A stretch of 64,000 nucleotides of DNA from Crenothrix sp043729335 (GTDB taxonomy: Bacteria; Pseudomonadota; Gammaproteobacteria; Methylococcales; Methylomonadaceae). Where the stretch lies: NCBI RefSeq assembly GCF_043729335.1, contig NZ_JAYTLQ010000034.1, positions 1 to 64,000 of the forward strand, written 5' to 3'. Numbering within the stretch: the stretch's first letter is position 1; each line of letters starts with the position of its first letter. The position numbers and the translations under genes are program-made. The notes under the pieces were generated by a model. The model saw only the letters and a program-made list of their open reading frames with translations. It searched no databases and was not told where the DNA came from. This document shows positions 53,040 through 61,874 of this stretch, one piece after another.

Positions 53040-54551
53040 CTAGTTATTGCCGGGCAAATACTGCTTTATTTTTTCAAGCACTTTAGCCGCTAACGGCTTG
53101 TCTTCTTCCGGTTGCTGGTTTTGAGCCTTATTACTCTCAGCCGGTTGCTGACCATCAGTACTGGGCGATTTTTCTTCGACAGAATTTACGATTGGCTCGC
53201 TCTTAGGCTCAACTTGTTCAGCTGACGGCTGAACTGGCGCTGCTTTAGGCATTGACAATTGAGATAGCGGCACAGAGTCCACCTCAAGCTTAGGATCTAC
53301 TTTAGGCTCTACCTGAACGTTTGTCACGGATGGCACAGCCTGAACCGGCGCTGCATCAGGAGCTTGAACACTATCCACAGGTTTAACAGGGTCAATGGAT
53401 TTTTCCCCCTCAACAACCTGAGCATCAACACCGGTATCGTTAGAACTTGTTGGCTCCGGCTGCATGCCTTTGTCGGTTTCAATACGCAAGTTGGTAATAT
53501 CTCTGAGCATTTTTAAGGAAACACTGATATCAGGAAATTGACTGCGAATTTTAATACTTTCAAAACGATTCAATTCAGCGACAAACGCTTTAGTCTCACT
53601 ATTCTGGGTAAACTGTTGGTCAACCCATTGCTTAACATCCACCAAACCTGCTTTATAGAGCGGTTCATTTTGTTGCACTAAGGCGATTTTAACTATTTCT
53701 AGCTTAACACGGAGTTGTTCACGAATAAACTGCGCTTGTTCTGGCGTTAATATTTCCTTAACCGATTTATCGCTATGCTTGATAGTAACAATTTCACTAA
53801 GCTTATTTTTGGCAGCGCCCAATAAACTATCGTCACTATCGGTAGATTTACCTGATATTTCAGGCAATTTACCAGCATAAGGCAATGACAATACTAAATT
53901 ATTAACGCGCGATTCCAAAGCCTGTATTGATGAATACAAGCCCACCACATCAACAGACTTAACATCAGTGAGCGCGGCAATATCCTTAATCACTTGATCG
54001 CGTACTTTAAACGCCGACGCATCGCCGCTTTCACGCAAGCGCTGATCAGCAGCTTCAAGGGCTTGACGCGTGGTATTCACGTCACCAATCAAATACAAAC
54101 GTTCATTGGCCACACTGAGCAAATATTCGGCATCTGCAATCAACCAGTCACCGCGAGTTTTACCCAGTTGGCGTTGCAACTTTAAAATAGACTCGCCCAA
54201 GTCTTTGCGTGTGTTATCCAATTTTTCATTATGCAAATTAGAAAAATCGCTAATCGTCTTATTGAAACGAGCATCTTTATTGGAAATATCGGCCTGCAGC
54301 GCCGCTATTTGCGACTCAATAGCAGCAAGTTGCGTTTGGTAACCACCCAACTGCTTAGTCATCTCGTTTCTGACTTCGCCGCTAAAACCCTCTTGTTTAG
54401 CGCGTAACTGGCTGAGTACAAAAAACCCTACGCCTGCCAAACCAATTACAAGTAGCAAAATTGTAGCGCCAAACCAGAATCCGCCGCGCGACCGAGGTGG
54501 GTGTTTATTTTCACCCACAGGTGATTCTTGTTGTTCTATTAATTCAGCCAC
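53040..54551 (-). CDS. hemX: HemX family membrane protein
   Basis: A 503-residue protein: short cytoplasmic start, one helix (about 24-47, GFWFGATILLLVIGLAGVG), a coiled coil (about 60-130), and the conserved core with DWLIADAEYLLSVANERLYL (about 135-155). Despite an old annotation as uroporphyrinogen methyltransferase, no SAM-binding motif is present. Unusual is a C-terminal Pro/Val/Glu/Ser-rich tail of about 150 residues that ends in a small amphipathic helix. GTG start one base after the hemD stop. Confidence 0.92.
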   Translation of the reverse strand: MAELIEQQESPVGENKHPPRSRGGFWFGATILLLVIGLAGVGFFVLSQLRAKQEGFSGEVRNEMTKQLGGYQTQLAAIESQIAALQADISNKDARFNKTISDFSNLHNEKLDNTRKDLGESILKLQRQLGKTRGDWLIADAEYLLSVANERLYLIGDVNTTRQALEAADQRLRESGDASAFKVRDQVIKDIAALTDVKSVDVVGLYSSIQALESRVNNLVLSLPYAGKLPEISGKSTDSDDSLLGAAKNKLSEIVTIKHSDKSVKEILTPEQAQFIREQLRVKLEIVKIALVQQNEPLYKAGLVDVKQWVDQQFTQNSETKAFVAELNRFESIKIRSQFPDISVSLKMLRDITNLRIETDKGMQPEPTSSNDTGVDAQVVEGEKSIDPVKPVDSVQAPDAAPVQAVPSVTNVQVEPKVDPKLEVDSVPLSQLSMPKAAPVQPSAEQVEPKSEPIVNSVEEKSPSTDGQQPAESNKAQNQQPEEDKPLAAKVLEKIKQYLPGNN

Positions 54552-54552
54552 T

Positions 54553-55323
54553 CTATGCTCCTGTTACATACGTTGTTACTGTTTCAAGAATTGCTGTATC
54601 CGAAGGATGTTTCGTCACAGCGACTCGCTCAAATCCCATCTCCACAGCCACGCACCTTATTCTTTCACTCATCACAACTAAAGGTACTTTTAAGAGTTGT
54701 TGATGCGCCTCAGCACCTATGATGACTACTAAATTCTGTAATATTTCAACACTGGTGGCGGTAACCACATCTAATGTATTTGTTGTCAACAAAGCAAGCA
54801 CATACGAATTATCCACGCGGGGAATTATTCGGTTATAAACTTCTAAATAGTTAACTTTAGCACCACGCGCCCGCAAACTACTGGCTAAATCCTCACGCCC
54901 ACCGCTGCCTCGGACGATTAAAAAACACTGTCCATCAATGGCTTGCATTTGCGGCATCGCTAGCAATGCTTCGCTGCTATGCAGTTCTGTAGGCATTAAA
55001 TCCACAGCCATGCCTGCTGATTGCAAAGCTTGTGCAGTAGCAGGCCCTATTGCAACTACACCTAATGAATGATTGTGAGGTATTTTGCCACTATTCGCCT
55101 TAACTGCAAAATTTACCGCATTTGCGCTAATAAAAACAAGCCACTGAAATTCACTCAAATTTGCCATTTTTTTTTGGATATTGACACGGTCTTCATGCTC
55201 AACAATAGCAACAGTAGGCAAACAAATCGCCTCGCCACCGTGCTCAGCAATCAACTCACTTAGTTTGTTTGCCTGATCTACGGGGCGTGTGACTAAAATA
55301 CGTGCACCGTTTAGCGGTTTCAT
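54553..55323 (-). CDS. hemD: Uroporphyrinogen-III synthase
   Basis: Cyclises hydroxymethylbilane with ring-D inversion. 256 residues, two-domain bilobal fold; weakly conserved family, recognised by ARILVTRPVDQANKLSELI at the start, FISANAV, VVAIGPATAQAL and TATSVEILQNL. Overlaps hemC by four bases, which confirms the call. Confidence 0.94.
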   Translation of the reverse strand: MKPLNGARILVTRPVDQANKLSELIAEHGGEAICLPTVAIVEHEDRVNIQKKMANLSEFQWLVFISANAVNFAVKANSGKIPHNHSLGVVAIGPATAQALQSAGMAVDLMPTELHSSEALLAMPQMQAIDGQCFLIVRGSGGREDLASSLRARGAKVNYLEVYNRIIPRVDNSYVLALLTTNTLDVVTATSVEILQNLVVIIGAEAHQQLLKVPLVVMSERIRCVAVEMGFERVAVTKHPSDTAILETVTTYVTGA

Positions 55324-56261
55324 TCGTGATATAAATCCTGCAAAATTTTATCCGCACCCTGCCCCAATAAATCTTCGGCAATCTCACGACCCATCGCCTC
55401 GGCATTATTAAAATGTCCACTGCGTTCTGCACGGTACAAGACACTGCCATTGGGATGCCCCACCAAACCCCGCATAAACAATTCATCGCCTTGCAATTGT
55501 GCAAAACCAGCAATCGGTACTTGGCAGCCGCCACTCAAACGAGCATTCATGGCACGTTCCGCACTAACGCACACGCCGGTTTCACGATCGTGTAAGTGCG
55601 CGAGCATAGTATTTATCTCGACATCATCAACGCGGCACTCAATACCAATCGCGCCCTGACCAATCGCTGGCAAGCTGACTGATGGCTCCAAACATTCAGT
55701 AATGCGATTCGCCATACCTAAACGTTTAAGTCCCGCAGAAGCCAGGATAATAGCATCGTATTCGCCTGCATCCAGTTTAGCCAAGCGTGTGTTGACGTTA
55801 CCGCGTAGCGGTATGATCTGTGCGTTTGGAAATAAGCTACTGATCTGGCATTGCCGGCGCAAACTGGAGGTACCAATACGGGCGTTTCCAGGCAAATCTC
55901 GTAACGTGGCATAATGATTGGACACAAACGCGTCGGTCGGATCTTCACGCGTTAAGATAGCGGCCAGATGCAAACCTTCTGGAAAATCCACCGGCACATC
56001 TTTCATGGAATGCACGGCAATATCAGCCTTACCTTCCAGCATACCTAGCTCTAACTCTTTAACAAACAGGCCTTTACCGCCCACTTTAGCCAATGGCGTA
56101 TCCAATATTTTGTCGCCGCGCGTCACCATTTTAACCAGCTCCACACTAATATCTGGGAACGCCAATTGTAAACGCTCTGCAACATGCTCTGCTTGCCACA
56201 GTGCTAAAGGGCTCTGGCGCGTGGCGATACGAATAATTTTGTCAGTCAAAGGGCAATCCAT
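55320..56261 (-). CDS. hemC: Porphobilinogen deaminase (hydroxymethylbilane synthase)
   Basis: Polymerises four porphobilinogens using a dipyrromethane cofactor attached to Cys246 (SGGCQVPI). 313 residues; RIATRQSPLALWQAE start, HSMKDVP with the catalytic Asp88, and GTSSLRRQCQ. First gene of hemC-D-X-Y. Confidence 0.97.
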   Translation of the reverse strand: MDCPLTDKIIRIATRQSPLALWQAEHVAERLQLAFPDISVELVKMVTRGDKILDTPLAKVGGKGLFVKELELGMLEGKADIAVHSMKDVPVDFPEGLHLAAILTREDPTDAFVSNHYATLRDLPGNARIGTSSLRRQCQISSLFPNAQIIPLRGNVNTRLAKLDAGEYDAIILASAGLKRLGMANRITECLEPSVSLPAIGQGAIGIECRVDDVEINTMLAHLHDRETGVCVSAERAMNARLSGGCQVPIAGFAQLQGDELFMRGLVGHPNGSVLYRAERSGHFNNAEAMGREIAEDLLGQGADKILQDLYHE

Positions 56262-56533
56262 TATTTCTTAAAATATAGGCCTTATTGTAACTCTAATTTT
56301 TAAGATGATAGAGATTGGCGATATTTTAATTTCCCCAAAAATGTCATATTCATTAAGTTGTAACGAATACGAAGTCACCCAGAATTCTTCAATCGCAACT
56401 AATTTCACTGGATAACCGTAAGCAATCTGAAAGCACTATCCTATCAATCACCCTGAATCAATCACTATAACCCTGAAAAATACAGTAAAATGACCGGCTT
56501 TTATCCTTAGCCAGGCAGACCAATCAAAGTCCT

Positions 56534-57643
56534 ATGAAGCATTATAAAATTGCAGTATTAGCCGGAGACGGCATCGGCCCCGAAATTACCCGCGAAGCCC
56601 TTAAAGTTCTCAAACTCATAGAAGAACGTAACGATGTGGCTTTTGAATTAATGCCTGCCGCGTTTGGTGCATGTGCCTATTTTGAAACTGGCAATGCCTT
56701 CCCGCAAGCTACCATGGACATTTGCGATCAAGCCGATGCTATTCTTAAAGGCCCGATTGGTTTAAGCCACGAAGAATCCAAAAAAATTCCTATTGATAAG
56801 CAACCCGAACGCGGTGCATTGCTGCCTATGCGCCGTCGCTACAATACTTACGCCAATTTTAGACCGGTTTCCTTGCCCAAAGCGTTGGCGCATTTTTCAC
56901 CGCTCAAAGCCGAAATTATCGGGGAAGGCATTGATCTGGTCATCGTACGTGAATTAGTGGGCGGCCTGTACTTTGGCCAAAAAGAAAGCGGTGTTAACGC
57001 ACAAGGTTTACGTTACGTCAAAGAAACCCTGGAATATGACGAACTGCAAATCCGCCGTATCATGCACCAGGCCTTCAAATTAGCCAATAAACGTCGAAAA
57101 TTACTGCATAATATCCACAAAAGCAATGTGCTAAAATCGAGCGTATTGTGGAATGAAGTCATGGAAGAAGTGGCGGTGGAATACCCTGATGTGACTGTAC
57201 ACAACATGCTGGTCGATTCTGCTGCGACTGCCTTGTGTCTTAATCCTACACAATTTGATGTCATGGTGATGGAAAATATGTTTGGTGACATTTTAAGCGA
57301 TCAAGGCGGCGGTATCTTAGGCTCATTAGGCTTAATGCCATCCGCTTGCCTGGGTGATGACAAAGCCTATTACGAACCGTCACACGGCTCAGCGCCTGAT
57401 ATTGCCGGTAAAAATATCGCCAATCCGTATTCCATGATCGGCTCTGTCGCCATGATGCTGGAAAACAGTTTCGATATGGCTGAAGAAGCCAAGAATGTCT
57501 GGGCAGCGATGCAAGCCGTGTTCAGCGATGGTTATTCCACTGCCGATTTATCTAAAGCTGGCAGCGGCGTCACCATGATCAGCACCGAACAATTTGGCGA
57601 TAAAGTGGTGGAAAAGCTTAAAGCTATGCCAAAAGTCGGCTAA
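56534..57643 (+). CDS. Isopropylmalate dehydrogenase-like beta-decarboxylating dehydrogenase
   Basis: A 369-residue NAD-dependent decarboxylating dehydrogenase. AVLAGDGIGPEI start, QPERGALLP, substrate Arg and Tyr in VRELVGGLYFG, Lys in KSNVLKSS, metal Asp in MLVDSAA and GDILSDQGGG, and EPSHGSAPDIAGKNIANP. Closest by eye to LeuB, and LeuB would complete leucine synthesis with leuA at 44-45 kb. However, several signature spots (KGPIGL instead of the LeuB GSVGGP, HKSNV instead of DKANV) are atypical and leuC/leuD are not adjacent. It may be a paralogue using another 2-hydroxy acid such as tartrate or isocitrate. Single gene. Confidence 0.8.
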   Translation: MKHYKIAVLAGDGIGPEITREALKVLKLIEERNDVAFELMPAAFGACAYFETGNAFPQATMDICDQADAILKGPIGLSHEESKKIPIDKQPERGALLPMRRRYNTYANFRPVSLPKALAHFSPLKAEIIGEGIDLVIVRELVGGLYFGQKESGVNAQGLRYVKETLEYDELQIRRIMHQAFKLANKRRKLLHNIHKSNVLKSSVLWNEVMEEVAVEYPDVTVHNMLVDSAATALCLNPTQFDVMVMENMFGDILSDQGGGILGSLGLMPSACLGDDKAYYEPSHGSAPDIAGKNIANPYSMIGSVAMMLENSFDMAEEAKNVWAAMQAVFSDGYSTADLSKAGSGVTMISTEQFGDKVVEKLKAMPKVG

Positions 57644-57694
57644 GCCAAGAGCGCTGGAAATCAAACCGGCTCATCTAAAAATATTAGAGTGTAC

Positions 57695-57772
57695 GGTGTG
57701 CCGCTCATAGTTCGACAAGCTCACTACGAACGGCACACCTTCACCTGTCCGGCCTTAAGTTGGAAGCCGAAA
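57695..57772. repeat. Palindromic repeat with one outer arm (CCGTTCG core variant)
   Basis: GGTGTGCCG (57695-57703) and CGGCACACC (57731-57739) flank a core whose reverse complement begins CCGTTCGTAGTGAGCTTGTC, matching the cores at 10.73 and 43.16 kb. The following CCTGTCCGGCCTTAAGTTGGAAGCC (57744 on) is the reverse complement type of the left arm at 43.56 kb. The matching left outer arm is missing. Confidence 0.8.
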
Positions 57773-57840
57773 ATAGCGTATTGTCATTTCCGGCTTTAAC
57801 ACGGATAGTTGTTTGTATTAACGTCTCTCTATGGTAATGT

Positions 57841-58584
57841 TTGCCCAACATGGAATTCCCTATCGCTTTTACTAGTTCTTATTTGTTCGCTTTTCTAATG
57901 GGATTAGCGAGTAGCCTGCATTGCATTGGTATGTGCGGATCTATTATTGGCACATTAACCTTCAGCCTTAGCCCCGAAATACGCAATAACAAAAAACGCT
58001 TATTACCATTTGTATTTAATTACAATTTTGGCCGCGTTACCAGTTATACAGCCGCTGGTGCGCTGGCGGGGCTTGCCAGTTCTGTTGTTACATTGCCCAT
58101 TCCAGGCTTTGATGGCCACCGAGTATTACAAATAGTTTCTGCCTTGATTATGACCGGCGCAGGTCTTTATATCGCAGGCTGGTTTCCCCGTTTTGCCTAT
58201 ATTGAAAAACTGGGGATGAATTTTTGGAAACTCATAGAGCCATTTGGTCGAAAGCTCATGCCCATCAAAACCCACACGCGTGCCTATTTATTTGGTTTAG
58301 TGTGGGGCTGGTTGCCTTGCGGTTTAATTTATTCGGCGTTAGCCTTAGCCGCCACCACCGGAAATATTCTGCAAAGCGCACTCACCATGTTATTTTTCGG
58401 ACTGGGCACTTTACCGGCAGTCATGGGCGTAGGTATAATGACCGGTATTCTTAAAAAGCTGTCTACCATGCAAAGATTCAAACAGGCAATTGGCCTATTT
58501 ATGATCGCTCTGGCATTGTTGGCGGCTATGCCCTGGTTAAATCCCATGGCACTCATTACAACGTCGCACACTGGGTTACACTAA
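57841..58584 (+). CDS. TauE/DsbD-type membrane protein (UreH_2/DsbD_2 family)
   Basis: A 247-residue membrane protein with about six helices. Conserved Cys-Met motif SSLHCIGMCGS in helix 1 (about residues 23-33) and WLPCGLIYSAL (about 159-169) are marks of the family related to the DsbD transmembrane domain and to the proteins near ccoGHIS clusters that handle copper or electrons. Transport of sulfite, as the family name suggests, is not supported here. Start is either TTG 57841 or ATG 57850, with weak ribosome binding sites. The sigma-54 activator gene begins 12 bases after its stop. Confidence 0.8.
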   Translation: MPNMEFPIAFTSSYLFAFLMGLASSLHCIGMCGSIIGTLTFSLSPEIRNNKKRLLPFVFNYNFGRVTSYTAAGALAGLASSVVTLPIPGFDGHRVLQIVSALIMTGAGLYIAGWFPRFAYIEKLGMNFWKLIEPFGRKLMPIKTHTRAYLFGLVWGWLPCGLIYSALALAATTGNILQSALTMLFFGLGTLPAVMGVGIMTGILKKLSTMQRFKQAIGLFMIALALLAAMPWLNPMALITTSHTGLH

Positions 58585-58596
58585 AGAGGTTAGGCC

Positions 58597-59556
58597 ATGA
58601 ATTCTTTTAATGCCATTATCAGCAAATCGCCTGTTTTGGATACTGTTATTCGTAGCGCAAAAATAGCCGCTGCTACCGATGTCACTATCTTACTTAAAGG
58701 CGAAACAGGTACCGGTAAAGAAATACTGGCGACCGCTATTCATCAAGCTAGTGCCCGCGCAGACAAAGCGTTTATTGCCTTAAACTGTGCTGCATTAGCC
58801 GAAAGCCTCATTGAATCTTCGTTATTCGGCCATAAAAAAGGTTCTTTTACCGGTGCAACAAGCGCCCATGAAGGGATTTTTCAGGCTGCTAACGGCGGCA
58901 CACTGTTTTTAGATGAAATCAATTCACTTCCAATTACTGTGCAAGCCAAGTTACTGCGCGTTATTGAAACCGGTGAGTGCATGGCTGTTGGAGATACAGA
59001 AGCTTATACCGTTGATGTACGCATTATTGCCGCCAGCAATGCCAACCTTGAAAAACAAATTGCCGACGGTGAATTTAGACGCGATTTATACTTTAGACTC
59101 AACGTTGTGCCGCTGGAATTGCCACCGTTAAATCAACGCGCCGAAGATATTGATTATTTAGTGGCGCACTTTTTGACTGTCTTTGAAAAAACCCACCACA
59201 TTACCGCACCTAAATTTAGCAAACAATCTTTAAAAGCGCTAAAAGCCTATCATTGGCCCGGAAACATTCGTGAGCTGCGCAATTTATGCGAAAGGCTGTG
59301 TATTCTGCTGGCAGATCGCGTTATTGAGCCTGAAAACTTGCCTTTAGAATTTAGCAATTACAAAAACCATTCGCCATCATCCAACGATTTTGTTTTACCC
59401 GAATCGGGCTTATATCTTGATAATTTGGAAGCTGATTTGATTCATCAAGCCTTAAACCGCACTAAAGGCAATCGCAGTAAATCGGCAAAATTATTAGGCT
59501 TAACACGCGACACTTTGCTTTATCGTATGCAAAAGCATGGTTTTGCAACGCACTGA
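58597..59556 (+). CDS. Sigma-54-dependent transcriptional activator without sensor domain
   Basis: A 319-residue bacterial enhancer-binding protein. The AAA+ domain starts at the first residues (about 5-240): Walker A GETGTGKE (36-43), GSFTGAT loop that contacts sigma-54 (about 87-93), Walker B TLFLDEIN (about 107-114), and sensor WPGNIRELRN. A Fis-type helix-turn-helix ends the protein (about 280-317; NRSKSAKLLGLTRDTLLYRM). There is no receiver, GAF or PAS domain, like PspF, so activity is probably controlled by a partner protein. It may regulate the upstream membrane protein; no -24/-12 promoter was found by eye. Targets unknown. Confidence 0.88.
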   Translation: MNSFNAIISKSPVLDTVIRSAKIAAATDVTILLKGETGTGKEILATAIHQASARADKAFIALNCAALAESLIESSLFGHKKGSFTGATSAHEGIFQAANGGTLFLDEINSLPITVQAKLLRVIETGECMAVGDTEAYTVDVRIIAASNANLEKQIADGEFRRDLYFRLNVVPLELPPLNQRAEDIDYLVAHFLTVFEKTHHITAPKFSKQSLKALKAYHWPGNIRELRNLCERLCILLADRVIEPENLPLEFSNYKNHSPSSNDFVLPESGLYLDNLEADLIHQALNRTKGNRSKSAKLLGLTRDTLLYRMQKHGFATH

Positions 59557-59595
59557 TATTTTGTGGGCATCCATTTAAGTTGATAAAAGCTGTAG

Positions 59596-59621
59596 GTTGG
59601 GCTGACGTCAGGAACCCCAAC
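59596..59621. repeat. Short inverted repeat of the GTTGGG type
   Basis: GTTGGGctgacgtcaggaaccCCAAC: an imperfect palindrome with a central GACGTC, related to the GTAGGTTGGGTT...AACCCAAC dispersed repeats of many proteobacteria. It lies between convergent genes. Confidence 0.5.
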
Positions 59622-59664
59622 ACATGATGCACCGTATCCTTTGTCACATTTAAATGTGACTGAT

Positions 59665-60399
59665 CTACAAGCATTTTATCCACTGAACCGTCACATTATC
59701 ACTGCCCCCGTTAGCACGCAAAACCGATAACTGCGCCAATTTACCTAGGTCAGCTTTGCTGCTGTCAGGTTGCGCCAATTGCAACAACTCTTGTTCTTTT
59801 ACATTACCCCAAAAACCATCGCTACACAGAATAAAGCTATCCCCTTTTTTTTTGCCTGGGTAAATATTAACTTCAACAGGACTGGTATGTAGCGCATTAA
59901 TGCTGCGCGTTAGCTTATTTTGCCCGGGATGTTTTGCCATTTCCTGGTCGGTAATAACGCCTTCATTAAATAATTGCTGAGGCAGGGAATGATCACGGGT
60001 ACGCCATAAAACCCGTTGCGGTTCCATTCGGTATACCCGCGAATCCCCGCAATGTCCGGTTAATACAATATCCTCATCCATATAAAGAATGGCACAGGTG
60101 GTATAAGCCTGATAACTGGCAATGTCATCAGCAAACAGATTTCTCATCTCAATGACAGCGGCATCCACCCATTGGGTAAACACCGTTACGGGATTTTTCT
60201 CTATGCGTTTACCATAAATATCGGCACACTTTAGCAGACCCTGACAAAAAAAACGTGAGGCTTTTTCACCGCCATAATGCCCGCCCAGACCATCAGCCAC
60301 CACAAACAATGCGTAACGATCTTTTAGGACGTGTGCCATGTAATCCTGATTGGCCTCTCTATCGCCTGCTGAGGTTAATTGATAAAACTCGATATCCAT
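59665..60399 (-). CDS. PP2C-type serine/threonine phosphatase
   Basis: A 244-residue Mg/Mn-dependent phosphatase of the bacterial PP2C family (as in PrpC/Stp1). Motifs: REANQDY (about 14-20), VVADGLGGHYGG (metal Asp, about 35-46), GHCGDSRVYR, and ILCSDGFWGN with metal Asp, then GGSDNVTV. Soluble; no kinase gene is adjacent in the window, although such phosphatases are usually paired with Hanks-type kinases or type VI secretion. It follows pdxJ on the same strand by 13 bases and might be cotranscribed with it. Confidence 0.9.
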   Translation of the reverse strand: MDIEFYQLTSAGDREANQDYMAHVLKDRYALFVVADGLGGHYGGEKASRFFCQGLLKCADIYGKRIEKNPVTVFTQWVDAAVIEMRNLFADDIASYQAYTTCAILYMDEDIVLTGHCGDSRVYRMEPQRVLWRTRDHSLPQQLFNEGVITDQEMAKHPGQNKLTRSINALHTSPVEVNIYPGKKKGDSFILCSDGFWGNVKEQELLQLAQPDSSKADLGKLAQLSVLRANGGSDNVTVQWIKCL

Positions 60400-60412
60400 T
60401 TATAACTCGGCA

Positions 60413-61159
60413 TCAACTGGCGTGTAAGCGTGCATATTGCATAATGTCCTTTAAGTGTCTAACTGATTGCGCTAACCCAGAAAACAAAGCCTGAGCGATA
60501 AGGGCATAACCAATATTAAGCTCGACAATTTCAGGTATCGCGCAAATATCGGCAACATTGTAACTATCCAGACCGTGCCCTGCATTCACCTGCAAGCCAG
60601 CCTTATCGGCATAGTGTGCCGCGTGCCTAATACGCTGTAATTCCTGTAACTGCTGCGCCGGTTGCCTCGCCTGCGCGTACGATCCTGTGTGTAATTCAAT
60701 AACCGGCGCAGCCATTTTAACAGCGGCATCTATTTGTGCTTCATCGGGGTCTATAAACAGTGATACTGCAATCCCTGCGGCGATTAATTTTTCGCAAGCA
60801 GATTGCACACGCGCATAATTAGCCACCACATCCAACCCGCCTTCGGTAGTCAATTCTTGGCGCTTTTCAGGTACTAAACAGCACGCAAACGGCTTGAGTT
60901 TTACTGCAATAGCCACCATTTCATCGGTTACCGCCATCTCCATATTAAGGCGGGTATGTATCATGTCTTTTAACAAAAACAGATCACGGTCTTGTATATG
61001 CCGACGATCTTCACGCAAATGCGCCGTAATACCGTCCGCACCGGCTTGCTCGGCAACCAGAGCCGCTTGCACAGGCTCAGGATACAGCCCACGCCGCGCC
61101 TGTCTTATGGTTGCAACGTGATCAATATTAACACCTAACAAAACCCTTTTCTTATTCAT
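60413..61159 (-). CDS. pdxJ: Pyridoxine 5'-phosphate synthase
   Basis: Condenses 1-deoxy-xylulose-5-phosphate with aminoacetone phosphate to make vitamin B6 phosphate. 248-residue TIM barrel: LGVNIDHVATIRQARRG, GADGITAHLREDRRHIQD, NMEMAVTDEM, and GHGLDSYN. Overlaps recO by eight bases. Part of the lepB-rnc-era-recO-pdxJ order. Confidence 0.97.
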   Translation of the reverse strand: MNKKRVLLGVNIDHVATIRQARRGLYPEPVQAALVAEQAGADGITAHLREDRRHIQDRDLFLLKDMIHTRLNMEMAVTDEMVAIAVKLKPFACCLVPEKRQELTTEGGLDVVANYARVQSACEKLIAAGIAVSLFIDPDEAQIDAAVKMAAPVIELHTGSYAQARQPAQQLQELQRIRHAAHYADKAGLQVNAGHGLDSYNVADICAIPEIVELNIGYALIAQALFSGLAQSVRHLKDIMQYARLHAS

Positions 61160-61874
61160 TGCTTATTCTTTTGATAATTTGGTTAATCACTTGCCTGCTT
61201 TTGAGCAGTCGGCCTTGCAGATAAAAGTCAATAACAGAGCGCATTAATAGTTTTGCTTCGCTCAATACTTGAGGATCGTGTAATGTTTTTGCACTGAGCG
61301 CCAATAAGGTACTGCCAGACAAATATCCCTGTGCATTTTCATAAGCGCCCTGCTCCACGTCAAACGCATATTTTTTTGCGGAATTAATCGGCTGTCCATT
61401 TAAAAAATCAAACTCCAACTGTAAGCCATAACCAATTTTTTCAATTAAATTTATTTCAAAAACCCGTAATACCGCTTCCAGCTCTGAGCCTGTCGCATTG
61501 GCAAGCTGAGCCAAACAAGTCATGTAATCAAAAAATACATCCGGATGCGGATCATGTTGATGTAGAAAACAAATTATCAACTCACTGACATAAAAACCAC
61601 AATACAGCGCCAATCCATTCAACTCAAAAGGGGGTTGAGCCATCTCAACACTGGTAAGTAGTTTAAGCTCACCTTTACCCAGATAAGACACTGATAACGG
61701 AATAAAAGACTGCAATACGGCGGCCGTTTTCGATTTAGATTTTCTGACGCCTTTTGCCAATAAGGAAAAACGGCCAAAATCTTGCGTGAACACATCTATG
61801 ATTACACTGGTTTCGCGGTATTGCCGCTGTTTTAAAATAAAACCAGGCTGCCCGTAAATAGCGTTACATGTCAT
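61152..61874 (-). CDS. recO: DNA repair protein RecO
   Basis: Helps RecR load RecA on single-stranded DNA. 240 residues: N-terminal OB-fold (GFILKQRQYRETSVIIDVFT, then FSLLAKGVRKSKSK) and C-terminal helical domain; the four-Cys zinc site seen in some RecO proteins is absent, as in E. coli. Overlaps era by 11 bases and pdxJ by eight. Confidence 0.95.
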   Translation of the reverse strand: MTCNAIYGQPGFILKQRQYRETSVIIDVFTQDFGRFSLLAKGVRKSKSKTAAVLQSFIPLSVSYLGKGELKLLTSVEMAQPPFELNGLALYCGFYVSELIICFLHQHDPHPDVFFDYMTCLAQLANATGSELEAVLRVFEINLIEKIGYGLQLEFDFLNGQPINSAKKYAFDVEQGAYENAQGYLSGSTLLALSAKTLHDPQVLSEAKLLMRSVIDFYLQGRLLKSRQVINQIIKRISNE

